A stretch of DNA of 64,000 nucleotides from the NCBI RefSeq assembly GCF_004522175.1, contig NZ_SDEB01000009.1, positions 62,001 to 126,000 on the forward strand, in the 5' to 3' direction. Origin of the DNA: Paracoccus ravus (GTDB lineage: Bacteria; Pseudomonadota; Alphaproteobacteria; Rhodobacterales; Rhodobacteraceae). Of this stretch, positions 43,772 to 51,599 are shown piece after piece. The first letter of the stretch is position 1. Every line of letters starts with the position of its first letter. The notes under the pieces are model-generated. The model worked only from the letters and a program-made list of their open reading frames with translations. It did no database searches and had not been told where the DNA came from. The translations under genes were made by a program, and so were the position numbers.

Positions 43772-45037
43772 TTAGGCGGCGATGAACTCGTTCCATTTGC
43801 GGACCATATACTGGTTCTCGTCCATGACGGCGTTCCAGCAGGCGACCGCGCCCATGCGCTCGTAGAAGGAACCGCCATCACGGGTCTCGCCCGCCTTGGC
43901 CATGACATCGCCGAAGGGGTTGGCGATGTCCTCGGCGGCGGGCTTGCCCTCGAACCAATAGCCCCATTCGTTCGGGCTCATGTGCTCCTTCGAGGTTTCC
44001 GGCACGGCCGAGTAATAGCCCTGACGCATCAGGAAGCCGCCGACCCAGCCCGAGAGATACCAGTTGATATATTCATAGGCCGCATCCAGCGCGATGCCGT
44101 TGAGCGACTTGGACAGGCCGATGCCGCCGCCCCAGCTGCGATAGCCCTCTTTCAGCGGCTGGTAGACGCAGGGAATGCCACGGGTTTTCACGGCGGTGAT
44201 GGCAGGCGACCACATCGACTGGATCACCACCTCGCCCGAGGCCATCAGGTTCACGCTTTCATCGAAGCTCTTCCAGAAGGCGCGGAACTGGCCGGCCTTC
44301 TTTGCCTCGGTAAAGATCGCGATGGTCTTGTCGATCTCCTCGCGGGTCATGTTGCCCTTGTCGCCATATTTGATCTCGCCCATCGACTCGCAAACCATGG
44401 CCATGTCCATGATCCCGATCGACGAGATGTCCAGCAGCGAGGCCTTGCCCTTGAATTCGGGGTTCAGAAGCTCGGCCCAGCTTTCGATCGGGCGCTTGAT
44501 CAGGTCGGGGCGGATGCCCAGCGTGTCGGCGTTATAGATGGTCGGGATCAGCGTCATCCATTGCGTCTGTTCCTTGGCGAAGGACTTGCTGTCTGGTCCC
44601 TCGACGAAGCCGACGCTATGGGGCGCGGTGCCCTGGGCGATGACGCTTTCCGGGGTCAGCTTGCCGTCCTTGAAGATGCCGACGATCTTGTCGTAATTCT
44701 TGATCTTGCTGGTATCCATGGCTTGCAGGTTGCCGGTCGGCCAGACCTTCTTGCAGATCCAGTACTCGATGTCGGCGATGTCGAAGCTGTCGGGCTGGGT
44801 CGCGGCGCGCTGGGTCACGCTGTCACTGTCAAGCGCGGTCATCTCCAGCGTGAAGCCGAGGTCTTCCTTGACCTTCTGGGCGACCTCATTGAGGTTCGAC
44901 ACCCCGGTGCCGAACTGGCGCAGGGTGACGTCCTTGATCTCTTGCGCCCAGATCATCGGCGCGGGCAGGGCCGAGGCAGCCAGCGCGGCCCCCCCGGTCT
45001 TGAGCAGAGAACGACGGGAAAATCTCATTCTGGACAT
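43772..45037 (-). CDS. Spermidine/putrescine-type ABC substrate-binding protein (PotD-like), Tat signal
   Basis: Periplasmic receptor of 421 residues. The N-terminus RFSRRSLLKTGGAALAASALPAPMIWA carries a twin-arginine SRRSLLK motif. A GAGAGG site lies 7 bases before the ATG. The mature part belongs to the SBP_bac_8/PotD group (VTLRQFGTGVSNLNEVAQKV, IPTIYNADTLGIRPDLI). Ligand may be a polyamine or an amino-acid derivative; the racemase and AspT-like genes favour an amino-acid-like compound. It lies between the ATPase and permease genes of the leftward operon. Confidence 0.9.
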   Translation of the reverse strand: MSRMRFSRRSLLKTGGAALAASALPAPMIWAQEIKDVTLRQFGTGVSNLNEVAQKVKEDLGFTLEMTALDSDSVTQRAATQPDSFDIADIEYWICKKVWPTGNLQAMDTSKIKNYDKIVGIFKDGKLTPESVIAQGTAPHSVGFVEGPDSKSFAKEQTQWMTLIPTIYNADTLGIRPDLIKRPIESWAELLNPEFKGKASLLDISSIGIMDMAMVCESMGEIKYGDKGNMTREEIDKTIAIFTEAKKAGQFRAFWKSFDESVNLMASGEVVIQSMWSPAITAVKTRGIPCVYQPLKEGYRSWGGGIGLSKSLNGIALDAAYEYINWYLSGWVGGFLMRQGYYSAVPETSKEHMSPNEWGYWFEGKPAAEDIANPFGDVMAKAGETRDGGSFYERMGAVACWNAVMDENQYMVRKWNEFIAA

Positions 45038-45072
45038 GGCATTTCCTCTCTGTTGGTTCTTCTTGGTGGTTT

Positions 45073-46044
45073 TCAGGCTTCCAGCGGGTGCTGCCAGCGG
45101 GCATCCCAGCCCAGCTGGACGGCATCGCCGGGATGGATCGGCTGGGTGAAAAAAGCGTCCTCGGGCAGCAGGGCCACGATTTCTTCGTCAGTTGCAGTGC
45201 GGGCGGTCACGGCGACGCGGTCGCCCTGATATTCGACCCCGGTGGCGGTGGCGGGCAGGCCCTCGCCCAGCCGGATCATGTCCGAGCGGATGGCATAGCG
45301 CCCGCCATCGACGGTCACGACATTATGCCCGCCCATGAAACGCGCCACGAATTCGGTGCGCGGCTTGCCCCAGACCTCGCGCGGAGGACCGGCCTGCTCG
45401 ATGACGGCATTGTTCATCACCACGACTTCGTCGGCCAAGGCCAGCGCTTCGTCCTGACCATGGGTGACATGAATGAAGGTGATCTCCAGTTCGCGTTGCA
45501 GGCGTTTTAGCTCGGCCCGCATGCGAATGCGCAGGAACGGATCCAACGCCGAAAGCGGCTCGTCGAGCAAAAGCACGCGGGGCTCGGTGATCAGCGCCCG
45601 GGCGAGGGCCACGCGCTGCTGCTGGCCGCCGGAAAGCTGCGCGGGCATGCGATCGGCCAGATGGGTCATCGCCACCAGTTCCAGCAGGGCATTGGCCTTG
45701 GCGTGGCGCGTGGCCTTGTCCACGCCCTTCATCTTGAGGCTGAAGGCGACATTATCGCGCACCGACAGATGCGGGAACAGCGCATAGCTTTGAAACATCA
45801 TCGCCGTGCCGCGCTGCGCCGGGGGTAGATGCGAAATCTCTTTCCCCTCAAGCACGATATTGCCGTCCGAGACGCTTTCATGCCCCGCGATCATCCGCAA
45901 TGTCGTCGATTTGCCGCATCCCGAGGGGCCCAGCAGGCAGACGTAGCTTGCCGGAGCGAAAAGATGGCTGATGCCGTTCACGGCCACGGTGTCGCCATAG
46001 CGCTTGGTCAGCTTGGCAAGCTCAAGGTCGTTTGGGGTGCGCAT
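45073..46044 (-). CDS. Spermidine/putrescine-type ABC transporter ATP-binding protein (PotA family)
   Basis: ATPase of 323 residues with Walker A GPSGCGKST near 39-47, signature QLSGGQQQRVALARAL, Walker B VLLLDEPLSALD, and a C-terminal TOBE domain from about residue 240. AAGGA is 6 bases before the ATG at 46044; the ATG at 46050 is directly against that site and is less likely. It is the first gene of the leftward operon and divergent from the GntR gene at 46272. Confidence 0.94.
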   Translation of the reverse strand: MRTPNDLELAKLTKRYGDTVAVNGISHLFAPASYVCLLGPSGCGKSTTLRMIAGHESVSDGNIVLEGKEISHLPPAQRGTAMMFQSYALFPHLSVRDNVAFSLKMKGVDKATRHAKANALLELVAMTHLADRMPAQLSGGQQQRVALARALITEPRVLLLDEPLSALDPFLRIRMRAELKRLQRELEITFIHVTHGQDEALALADEVVVMNNAVIEQAGPPREVWGKPRTEFVARFMGGHNVVTVDGGRYAIRSDMIRLGEGLPATATGVEYQGDRVAVTARTATDEEIVALLPEDAFFTQPIHPGDAVQLGWDARWQHPLEA

Positions 46045-46188
46045 CGACATTCCTTCAAGTCCGAAGATGCGCCAAGCCTGCGTCGATTCCGCCCAAGTCG
46101 CGGAAAATTCGACCCCCAGACAGGCGAGTTTATGACAATGCGCGGCTTTTGATCGCGCCCGCTCTCACGTCGCCCGCTTTTTCATCCA

Positions 46189-46204
46189 AGATCGTATACA
46201 ATCT
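46189..46204. promoter_or_regulatory. Imperfect GTATAC palindrome, probable GntR operator
   Basis: A 16-base palindrome with seven of eight pairs, AGATCGTA followed by TACAATCT, centred on GTATAC. It lies in the 227-base divergent region between the PotA-like and GntR genes, 68 bases upstream of the GntR ATG. It resembles the perfect palindrome beside the GntR gene at 13953 and the TGTATACA at 4021. Confidence 0.55.
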
Positions 46205-46271
46205 CGTGTCCCACCTGCGGGCCTTGCCCCACGTGCCAATCCGACCCAGCTAGAAGCAAAGGAGGCATCCG

Positions 46272-46955
46272 ATGGTCCGGCATGACAAGCAGAACAGCGC
46301 CGAGGCGATCGCGGCCGCGCTGGCCCATGCGATCCACGAACATCGCCTGGCGCCCGGCTCGAAACTGTCCGAGGACGAGGTCGGCGAGATTTTCGGCGTG
46401 TCGCGCACCGTGGTCCGCGCCGCCTTGCAGCACCTTGCCCATAGCCGTCTTGTGGAACTGCGGCGCAATCACGGCGCCTTTGTCGCCCAGCCAAGCCTGC
46501 GCGAGGCGCGCGAGGTTTTCGAGGCCCGCGCCCTGCTCGAGCCGCGCACGGCCCGCGCGGCGGCGGCGCGCATGAGCCCTGCCGAGCATGCCCGGCTGGA
46601 GCGCCATATCCAGGCGGAACATGCGGCGCTGGATCAGGGGGCGGCCGGACATGCGGTCTATCTGTCCGGCCAGTTCCATGTCGAGATCGCGCGGATTGCC
46701 GATCAGGCGACGGTGGCCGAGATCATCACCCAGCTTGTCGCGCGCTCGTCGCTTGTCATCGCGCTATACTGGCAGCGCCGCGTGGCGCTTTGCGAGAGCC
46801 ATGCACATCACGCCCTGCTGAGGGCGCTTGCCGCCGGGGATGGCAGCCGGGCCGAAGAGGTGATGGCCGAGCATCTGGTGACGCTGGTATCCTCGCTGGA
46901 CCTGCGCGACCGCAATGCCGTGCCCACCTCGCTGCGCGAGGCGCTTGGCGCATGA
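46272..46955 (+). CDS. GntR-family (FCD domain) transcriptional regulator
   Basis: Regulator of 227 residues. Winged helix AIAAALAHAIHEHRLAPGSKLSEDEVGEIFGVSRTVVRAALQHLAHSRLVEL, then the FCD domain with VYLSGQFHVEIARIA and HAHHALLRALAAGDGSRAEEVMAEHL. A strong AAAGGAGG site precedes the ATG. It is divergent from the PotA-type operon and overlaps the GNAT gene by an ATGA, so it likely controls the importer and is co-expressed with the acetyltransferase. Confidence 0.93.
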   Translation: MVRHDKQNSAEAIAAALAHAIHEHRLAPGSKLSEDEVGEIFGVSRTVVRAALQHLAHSRLVELRRNHGAFVAQPSLREAREVFEARALLEPRTARAAAARMSPAEHARLERHIQAEHAALDQGAAGHAVYLSGQFHVEIARIADQATVAEIITQLVARSSLVIALYWQRRVALCESHAHHALLRALAAGDGSRAEEVMAEHLVTLVSSLDLRDRNAVPTSLREALGA

Positions 46956-47785
46956 GCATCATCCTGCGTGAGATGGGCCTTGCGGAATTGGACGATGTCC
47001 TTGACTGGGCCGCAGCCGAGGGGTGGAATCCGGGCCTCGCGGATGCCGCGCCCTTTTTCGCGGCCGATCCGAAAGGGTTTTTTCTGGCCGAACTGGATGA
47101 ACAGCCGGTGGCCGCCATTTCGGTCGTGAACCATGATGCGGATTTCGCCTTTCTGGGTCTCTACATCTGTCGTCCGGAATGGCGCGGCCATGGGATCGGG
47201 CTTGCCCTCTGGAACCATGCCTTGCGCCATGCCGGTGATCGCAGCGTGGGGCTGGATGGCGTGGCTGCCCAGCAAGCCAATTACGCCCGCTCGGGTTTCG
47301 TGCGCATGGGCAGCAGCACGCGCTTTACCGGCGCGCTTGAGGGCGGGCGGTCGCGTGGGGTCCGGCGCGCCACGAGCGGCGATTTCGAGGCGCTGCATCT
47401 GCTCGATCGGCAGGCATGCGGCTTTGCGCGCAAGCCCTTTCTGCGGGAATGGACCGCCTGCGCCCCGTCGCGCCTGACCGTTCTGCACGAGGGTCCCGCC
47501 GGGATCGACGGTTTCGCGACGATCCGCCTCTGCCGCGAGGGGGGCAAGATCGGGCCGATTATCGCGCCAAATGCCGAGCAAGCCGTGGATCTGGCCCGCG
47601 CAGCAGTCGCAGAGCTTCCGGTCGGGCCGGTTTCGATCGACCTGCCCGAGGCGTCGCGCGAGTTTGCCGCGCGTCTTGTCGAGAGCGGATTTCATCCCGG
47701 CTTTACGACGGCGCGCATGTCTCGCGGACCATCCCCGCGCCATTCGCCGCACATGCAGGCCATCGCCTCGATGGAACTGGGCTAG
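46952..47785 (+). CDS. GNAT-family N-acetyltransferase with C-terminal acetyltransferase-like domain
   Basis: Protein of 277 residues. The N-terminal GNAT fold contains the acetyl-CoA loop CRPEWRGHGIGLALWNHAL (about residues 71-89); the second half (GGRSRGVRRATSGDFEALHLLDRQACGFARKPFLREW and IGPIIAPNAEQAVDLARAAV) matches the YitH/HolE-type C-terminal domain. It may acetylate the amine taken up by the neighbouring importer. Start set by ATGA overlap with the GntR gene. It converges on the siderophore ATPase gene with 9 bases between. Confidence 0.85.
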   Translation: MSIILREMGLAELDDVLDWAAAEGWNPGLADAAPFFAADPKGFFLAELDEQPVAAISVVNHDADFAFLGLYICRPEWRGHGIGLALWNHALRHAGDRSVGLDGVAAQQANYARSGFVRMGSSTRFTGALEGGRSRGVRRATSGDFEALHLLDRQACGFARKPFLREWTACAPSRLTVLHEGPAGIDGFATIRLCREGGKIGPIIAPNAEQAVDLARAAVAELPVGPVSIDLPEASREFAARLVESGFHPGFTTARMSRGPSPRHSPHMQAIASMELG

Positions 47786-47794
47786 CGGACAGGC

Positions 47795-48613
47795 CTAGCC
47801 TGCCGGTCCATCGGTTGTGATATGATGCCGGCCGATGGGCAGCATGATCGGCTTGCCCGAGACTGGGTCTGGAATGATCCGGCTTTCAAGCCCGAAAACC
47901 GCGCGGACCGTGTCGACGGTCAGGATTTCGTCGGGAGAACCCATCTTGTAAAGCTGGCCCGCCCGCATCGCGACAAGGCAATCCGAATAGCGTGCGGCAA
48001 GGTTCAGGTCGTGCAAGACCATCACCACGGTCGTTCCGCGCTTCCGGTTCAGATCGGCCAGCAGATCCAGCATCTCGGCCTGATGGCAGACATCGAGAAA
48101 AGTCGTCGGCTCGTCGAGCAGCAACAGGTCGGTCTGCTGCGCCAAGGCCAAAGCGATCCAGACCCGCTGACGCTGGCCGCCGGAAAGCTCATCCACCGGA
48201 CGATCGGCAAGCTCGGCGATATGCGTGGCCTCGAGCGCCTCTGCCACGGCCGCGTCATCGCCGGGGCTCCAGCGCGACATCAGCCGGTGATGGGGATGGC
48301 GGCCCCGGCTGACGAGTTCGGCCACCGTGATCCCCTCGGGCGCGATCGGGGCCTGGGGCAGCAGGCCCAGCATGCGTGACAATTCGCGCGAGGGAATGCG
48401 ATGGATCGCCCGCCCGTCCAGAAGCCGCTGTCCGCTGCGCGGCGGGAGCAGCCGGGACAGGCTGCGCAGCAGCGTGGATTTGCCGCAGGCATTGGCCCCG
48501 ACGATGGCGGTGATCCGGCCGGCGGGAATGGCCAGATCCAGTTCCTTGACCACGATGCGTTCGTGATATCCCGCCGACAGCGCTTCGGCGACAAGGTGAT
48601 GTTCCACGGTCAT
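47795..48613 (-). CDS. Siderophore/haem-type ABC transporter ATP-binding protein (FecE/FepC family)
   Basis: ATPase of 272 residues. Walker A is GANACGKST at 39-47, signature [18 protein letters not shown] and Walker B LLLLDEPTTFLD, all as in FecE/FepC. GGAG lies 7 bases before the ATG, which overlaps the permease stop. The gene itself is intact although its partner receptor and first permease are broken, so it may no longer form a working importer alone. Confidence 0.94.
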   Translation of the reverse strand: MTVEHHLVAEALSAGYHERIVVKELDLAIPAGRITAIVGANACGKSTLLRSLSRLLPPRSGQRLLDGRAIHRIPSRELSRMLGLLPQAPIAPEGITVAELVSRGRHPHHRLMSRWSPGDDAAVAEALEATHIAELADRPVDELSGGQRQRVWIALALAQQTDLLLLDEPTTFLDVCHQAEMLDLLADLNRKRGTTVVMVLHDLNLAARYSDCLVAMRAGQLYKMGSPDEILTVDTVRAVFGLESRIIPDPVSGKPIMLPIGRHHITTDGPAG

Positions 48614-49644
48614 AGCGAGTCTCCGCCGCGATTGACGCGGAGGATGAGGTAGATCAGATAGGGCGCTCCGAGCGCCCCGGTCTCGACGCCGACCGGGTAG
48701 CGGCCGGGCATCAGGTTCTGCCCGGCGTAATCCCCGACAAGGACCAGCCCCGCGCCGATCAGGCCGGCGGGCAGGAGCAGAGATCCGTTATTGCCGGTGA
48801 TCCGAGCTGCAATGGATCCCGAGAGAAAGGCGACGGCCGCTATCGGCCCGGTCATCGACGTCGCGATCGCCATCAGGCCGACAGCGCCTCCGAACACCAT
48901 GAACCGGGTGCGATTGCTGCGAATGCCCAGGGCGACCGCAAGATCATCCCCCATGCGCAGCGTCTCGAGATTGCGCGCCTGGGCCAGAAGGACAGTGCCG
49001 AAGAGTGCCAGCGCCGCCAGCAGCGGCCAGATCTGGTCGATCCCGGCGCCGTTCACGCTGCCGGTCAGCCAGCGCATGGCCTCTTGCAGATCCCAGGCCG
49101 GCGCGCGCGACAGGATCCAGGCGATGACGCTTTGCAGCATGGCCGAGACGCCGATGCCGATTAGGCTCAGGCGGCTGCCCGTCACGCCCTGTCGAAAGGA
49201 CAGCGCATAGATCGCCATTGCAATCGCCATCCCGGCAGCGACGGCGCAGACCGAAACCATCGCACCCTCAAGGCCCGGAACGACGATCGCAAAGACCGCC
49301 GCGGCGCTCGTGCCCATATTGATGCCGATGATGTCGGGACTGGCCAGCGGATTGCGCAGCAAGATCTGAAAGGCCGCCCCGCCCATGCCGAAACACAAGC
49401 CCGCAAGCATGGCGAGCAAGGCGCGGGGCAGGCGCAACTGGCCGACGATGAAGGACATGCCCGGCACATTCTCGCCACGCAGCACGCCCAGCACCGCGCC
49501 GGAGGGCACGAAGGATTTGCCCAGCATCAGGCTCAGGGCAAAGGCAAGGCAGATCACGCCAGCCAACAGGGCGAGGATTACCTGCCGCTGCCGCCGGCGG
49601 ATGCTGCGCCCGGCGGCAAGATGGCGAATCGTGGGTGAGATCAT
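48610..49644 (-). CDS. Siderophore ABC transporter permease (FecCD family, FepG-like)
   Basis: Intact permease of 344 residues. Family motifs include LRLPRALLAMLAGLCFGMGGAAFQILLRNPLASPDIIGINMGTSAAAVF, the ALGIRSNRTRFMVFGGAVGLMAIATSMTGPIAAVAFL block and the C-terminal GDYAGQNLMPGRYPVGVETGALGAPYLIYLI. The start is 1 base after the stop of the disrupted first permease and its stop overlaps the ATPase start. Confidence 0.94.
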   Translation of the reverse strand: MISPTIRHLAAGRSIRRRQRQVILALLAGVICLAFALSLMLGKSFVPSGAVLGVLRGENVPGMSFIVGQLRLPRALLAMLAGLCFGMGGAAFQILLRNPLASPDIIGINMGTSAAAVFAIVVPGLEGAMVSVCAVAAGMAIAMAIYALSFRQGVTGSRLSLIGIGVSAMLQSVIAWILSRAPAWDLQEAMRWLTGSVNGAGIDQIWPLLAALALFGTVLLAQARNLETLRMGDDLAVALGIRSNRTRFMVFGGAVGLMAIATSMTGPIAAVAFLSGSIAARITGNNGSLLLPAGLIGAGLVLVGDYAGQNLMPGRYPVGVETGALGAPYLIYLILRVNRGGDSL

Positions 49645-49645
49645 G

Positions 49646-50677
49646 TCAAAGCTCGCGGATGCGCTGGCGCCGGACGATCCAGATGAAGAAAGGTGCGCCG
49701 ATCAGGGCAGTGACGATTCCCACGTCAAGCTCGCTCGGACGGGCGACGAGGCGGCCGACGATATCGGCCAGCAGCAGCTGGCCCGCACCGACCAGGCCCT
49801 AAAAGGGCAGGAGCCAACGGTGGTCAGGTCCGACCAGAAGGCGGCACAGATGCGGCACGACCAGCCCGACAAAGCCGATCGGACCGCAGACCGCGGTCGC
49901 CGCGCCGCAAAGCAGGATCGCGCCCAGCCCGCTCACAAACCTGATGCGGATCACGCTTTCGCCCAGATTCATCGCCATTTCGTCGCCAAGCGCCAGGGCA
50001 TTGAGACGGCGGGCCGAAAGCAGGCTGATGGCATAGCCCGCCGCAAGAAATGGCAGAACAGGCAGGATCCGCGCGAAGGTCGCGCCGCCGACCCCGCCGA
50101 TCTGCCAGCTTTGAATTCCGCCCGCGATATCATTGCGGGGCAGGACAACGGCAATCACCAGCGCCGAGAAGGCCACCGTCACTGCAGCCCCCGCCAGGGC
50201 AAGCTTGAGCGGCGTCGCGCCGCCCCGTCCTGCCGCGCCGATGACATAGACCAGAACCGCGGTCAGTCCGGCCCCGAGAATGCCTGCCCAGATAAAGGCA
50301 TGGCCCGAGGTCATACCAAACCACGCCACCCCGATCACCACGACGAGCGAGGCTCCCATATTGGGCCCCAGAATGCCGGGATCGGCCAGCGGATTGCGTG
50401 TCAGCCCCTGCAGCACCGCCCCCGAAAGGCCAAGGGCCGAGCCCGCCAGAAGCGCCAGGGCCGTGCGCGGAATGCGGGTTCCGACTGCGGCCTCGCCGAT
50501 GGTGTCGGTCCGCCCGCCGAGGGCCGAGACGATCTCGGGCCAGGCGACGCTGCGGGTTCCGATGGCCAGCGAGGCAAGGCAGATTGCGAAAAGCAGTCCG
50601 AGACCAAGGAAAAGCCAGGTCGAATTCGCCCGGCCGTGATGCGGGGCGGGGGCGGCTAGGGCCAGGTTCCCGCTCAT
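49646..50677 (-). pseudogene. Siderophore permease (FecCD family, FepD-like) with an in-frame amber codon
   Basis: Starting at the ATG at 50677 the frame encodes a normal FepD-like permease (PRTALALLAGSALGLSGAVLQGLTRNPLADPGILG, GPIGFVGLVVPHLCRLLVGPDHRWLLPF) but stops at a TAG at 49799-49801 after 292 residues. The same frame then continues for 51 codons to a TGA at 49646 and reads out the missing family C-terminus ([19 protein letters not shown], then [16 protein letters not shown]). Family members usually have Ser in place of this stop, so one TCG to TAG change would explain it. The product would lack its last helix. The start overlaps the receptor stop (ATGA). Confidence 0.85.
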
Positions 50678-51391
50678 TCCGACTTGGCCGCAGCCTCGGC
50701 CAGAAGGTCGACATAATCGTCGAGCACCCATGAAAATCGACAACGGGGTGGGATTGGCCGCCGTGCCGATCGCAGCATTGCTCGGCAGGACGACGGCATC
50801 GTTGAGTTCCGCTGGCATATGCGACATCAGCGGATCGCGGGCGACTTGGCCGAGCATCTCGGGCGTGCCATAGGTCACGACGATATCCACATCGTCGAAA
50901 CTGTCGATGCGCTCGGCGCTGACCTCGCCCGAATATTGTCCGTCCTGGGACGCCGCGAGCACGCTCTTGGGGGAATTGAGCCCCAAATCCGCGAAGAAGC
51001 GCACGCGTGTGTCATGCGTGGTGTAAAAGCGCAGGACGCTCAGATCGGTCATGTCGAGATGGGTCACGAACATTGCGGATTTCCCCGCCAATTCGGGATG
51101 GCCGGCCAGAGCTTGCGCGATTTCGCCCTCGATCTTTTCGATCAGCGCCTTGCCTGCGCCGGACATGCCAAGGCCTGCGCTGTTCGAGGTGATCATCTCG
51201 CGCCAATCGGTCGCCCAAGGGGCCTCGGGATAGGCGACGACCGGGGCGATCAGGCTGAGAGTCTCATAATCCGAGCGGCTGAGCCCGAAATAGAAGGCAA
51301 GGATGCCGCGACAGTCTCGAAATCGATCCCGTCCGCCTCGTCGAAAAGGGCAGGCGTGGGGGCATTCAGCTCTTTCAGGCGGGCAGCCACC
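50674..51391 (-). pseudogene. Siderophore-binding receptor (FecB/FepB-like), truncated and frameshifted
   Basis: Remnant of a periplasmic siderophore receptor (Peripla_BP_2). Three pieces are readable in different frames: AARLKELNAPTPALFDEADGIDFETVA up to about 51308; ILAFYFGLSRSDYETLSLIAPVVAYP to NAAIGTAANPTPLSI, ending near 50735; and SWVLDDYVDLLAEAAAKSE to the stop at 50674. The first break looks like loss of about 16 bases (missing RPDL-like residues), the second like one extra T in a T-run. The N-terminal part including the signal peptide is gone: upstream of about 51390 the DNA belongs to a TonB receptor gene on the other strand. Confidence 0.85.
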
Positions 51392-51550
51392 ATTCTGGAC
51401 GCAGCCTTCTCTTATGGGGTGCAGGACGGCACGGATCTCGCGATCAATGTGAGCAACCGGCTCGACGAGCAGCATGTCGTGGGCAGCGGCACCGCGGATT
51501 ACTGCAATCCGGGCCGCGAGATTCAGGCGACGCTGCGCCACCGCTTCTGA
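51389..51550 (+). pseudogene. C-terminal fragment of a TonB-dependent siderophore receptor
   Basis: The plus strand encodes 53 residues that look like the last beta-strands of a TonB-dependent outer-membrane receptor: TILDAAFSYGVQDGTDLAI, NVSNRLDEQHVV, an ADYCNPGR loop, and the terminal QATLRHRF with C-terminal Phe followed by TGA and a terminator. The rest of the gene is absent; immediately upstream lies the broken receptor gene on the opposite strand. The layout fits an internal deletion across two formerly divergent genes. Confidence 0.8.
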
Positions 51551-51565
51551 AGCTCGGGAAATTTG

Positions 51566-51596
51566 AAAGCGGCCGTGATTTCGCGGCCGCTTTTTT
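51566..51596. terminator. Terminator between the TonB-receptor remnant and the cyclodeaminase gene
   Basis: Perfect 10-bp stem AAAGCGGCCG (51566-51575) / CGGCCGCTTT (51584-51593) with an 8-base loop, followed by T-rich sequence to 51596. It follows the remnant stop by 15 bases and also lies just past the minus-strand stop at 51600, so it may act in both directions. Confidence 0.85.
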
Positions 51597-51599
51597 GCA

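Noticed and set aside
49640..49810. A frameshift near the end of the FepD-like gene.
   Set aside because: The family sequence continues in the same frame after the TAG, so a nonsense change explains it without an indel.
49799..51541. A single 580-residue open frame on the minus strand.
   Set aside because: It joins frameshifted receptor sequence to the FepD-like permease and starts inside antisense TonB-receptor DNA; the parts belong to two broken genes.
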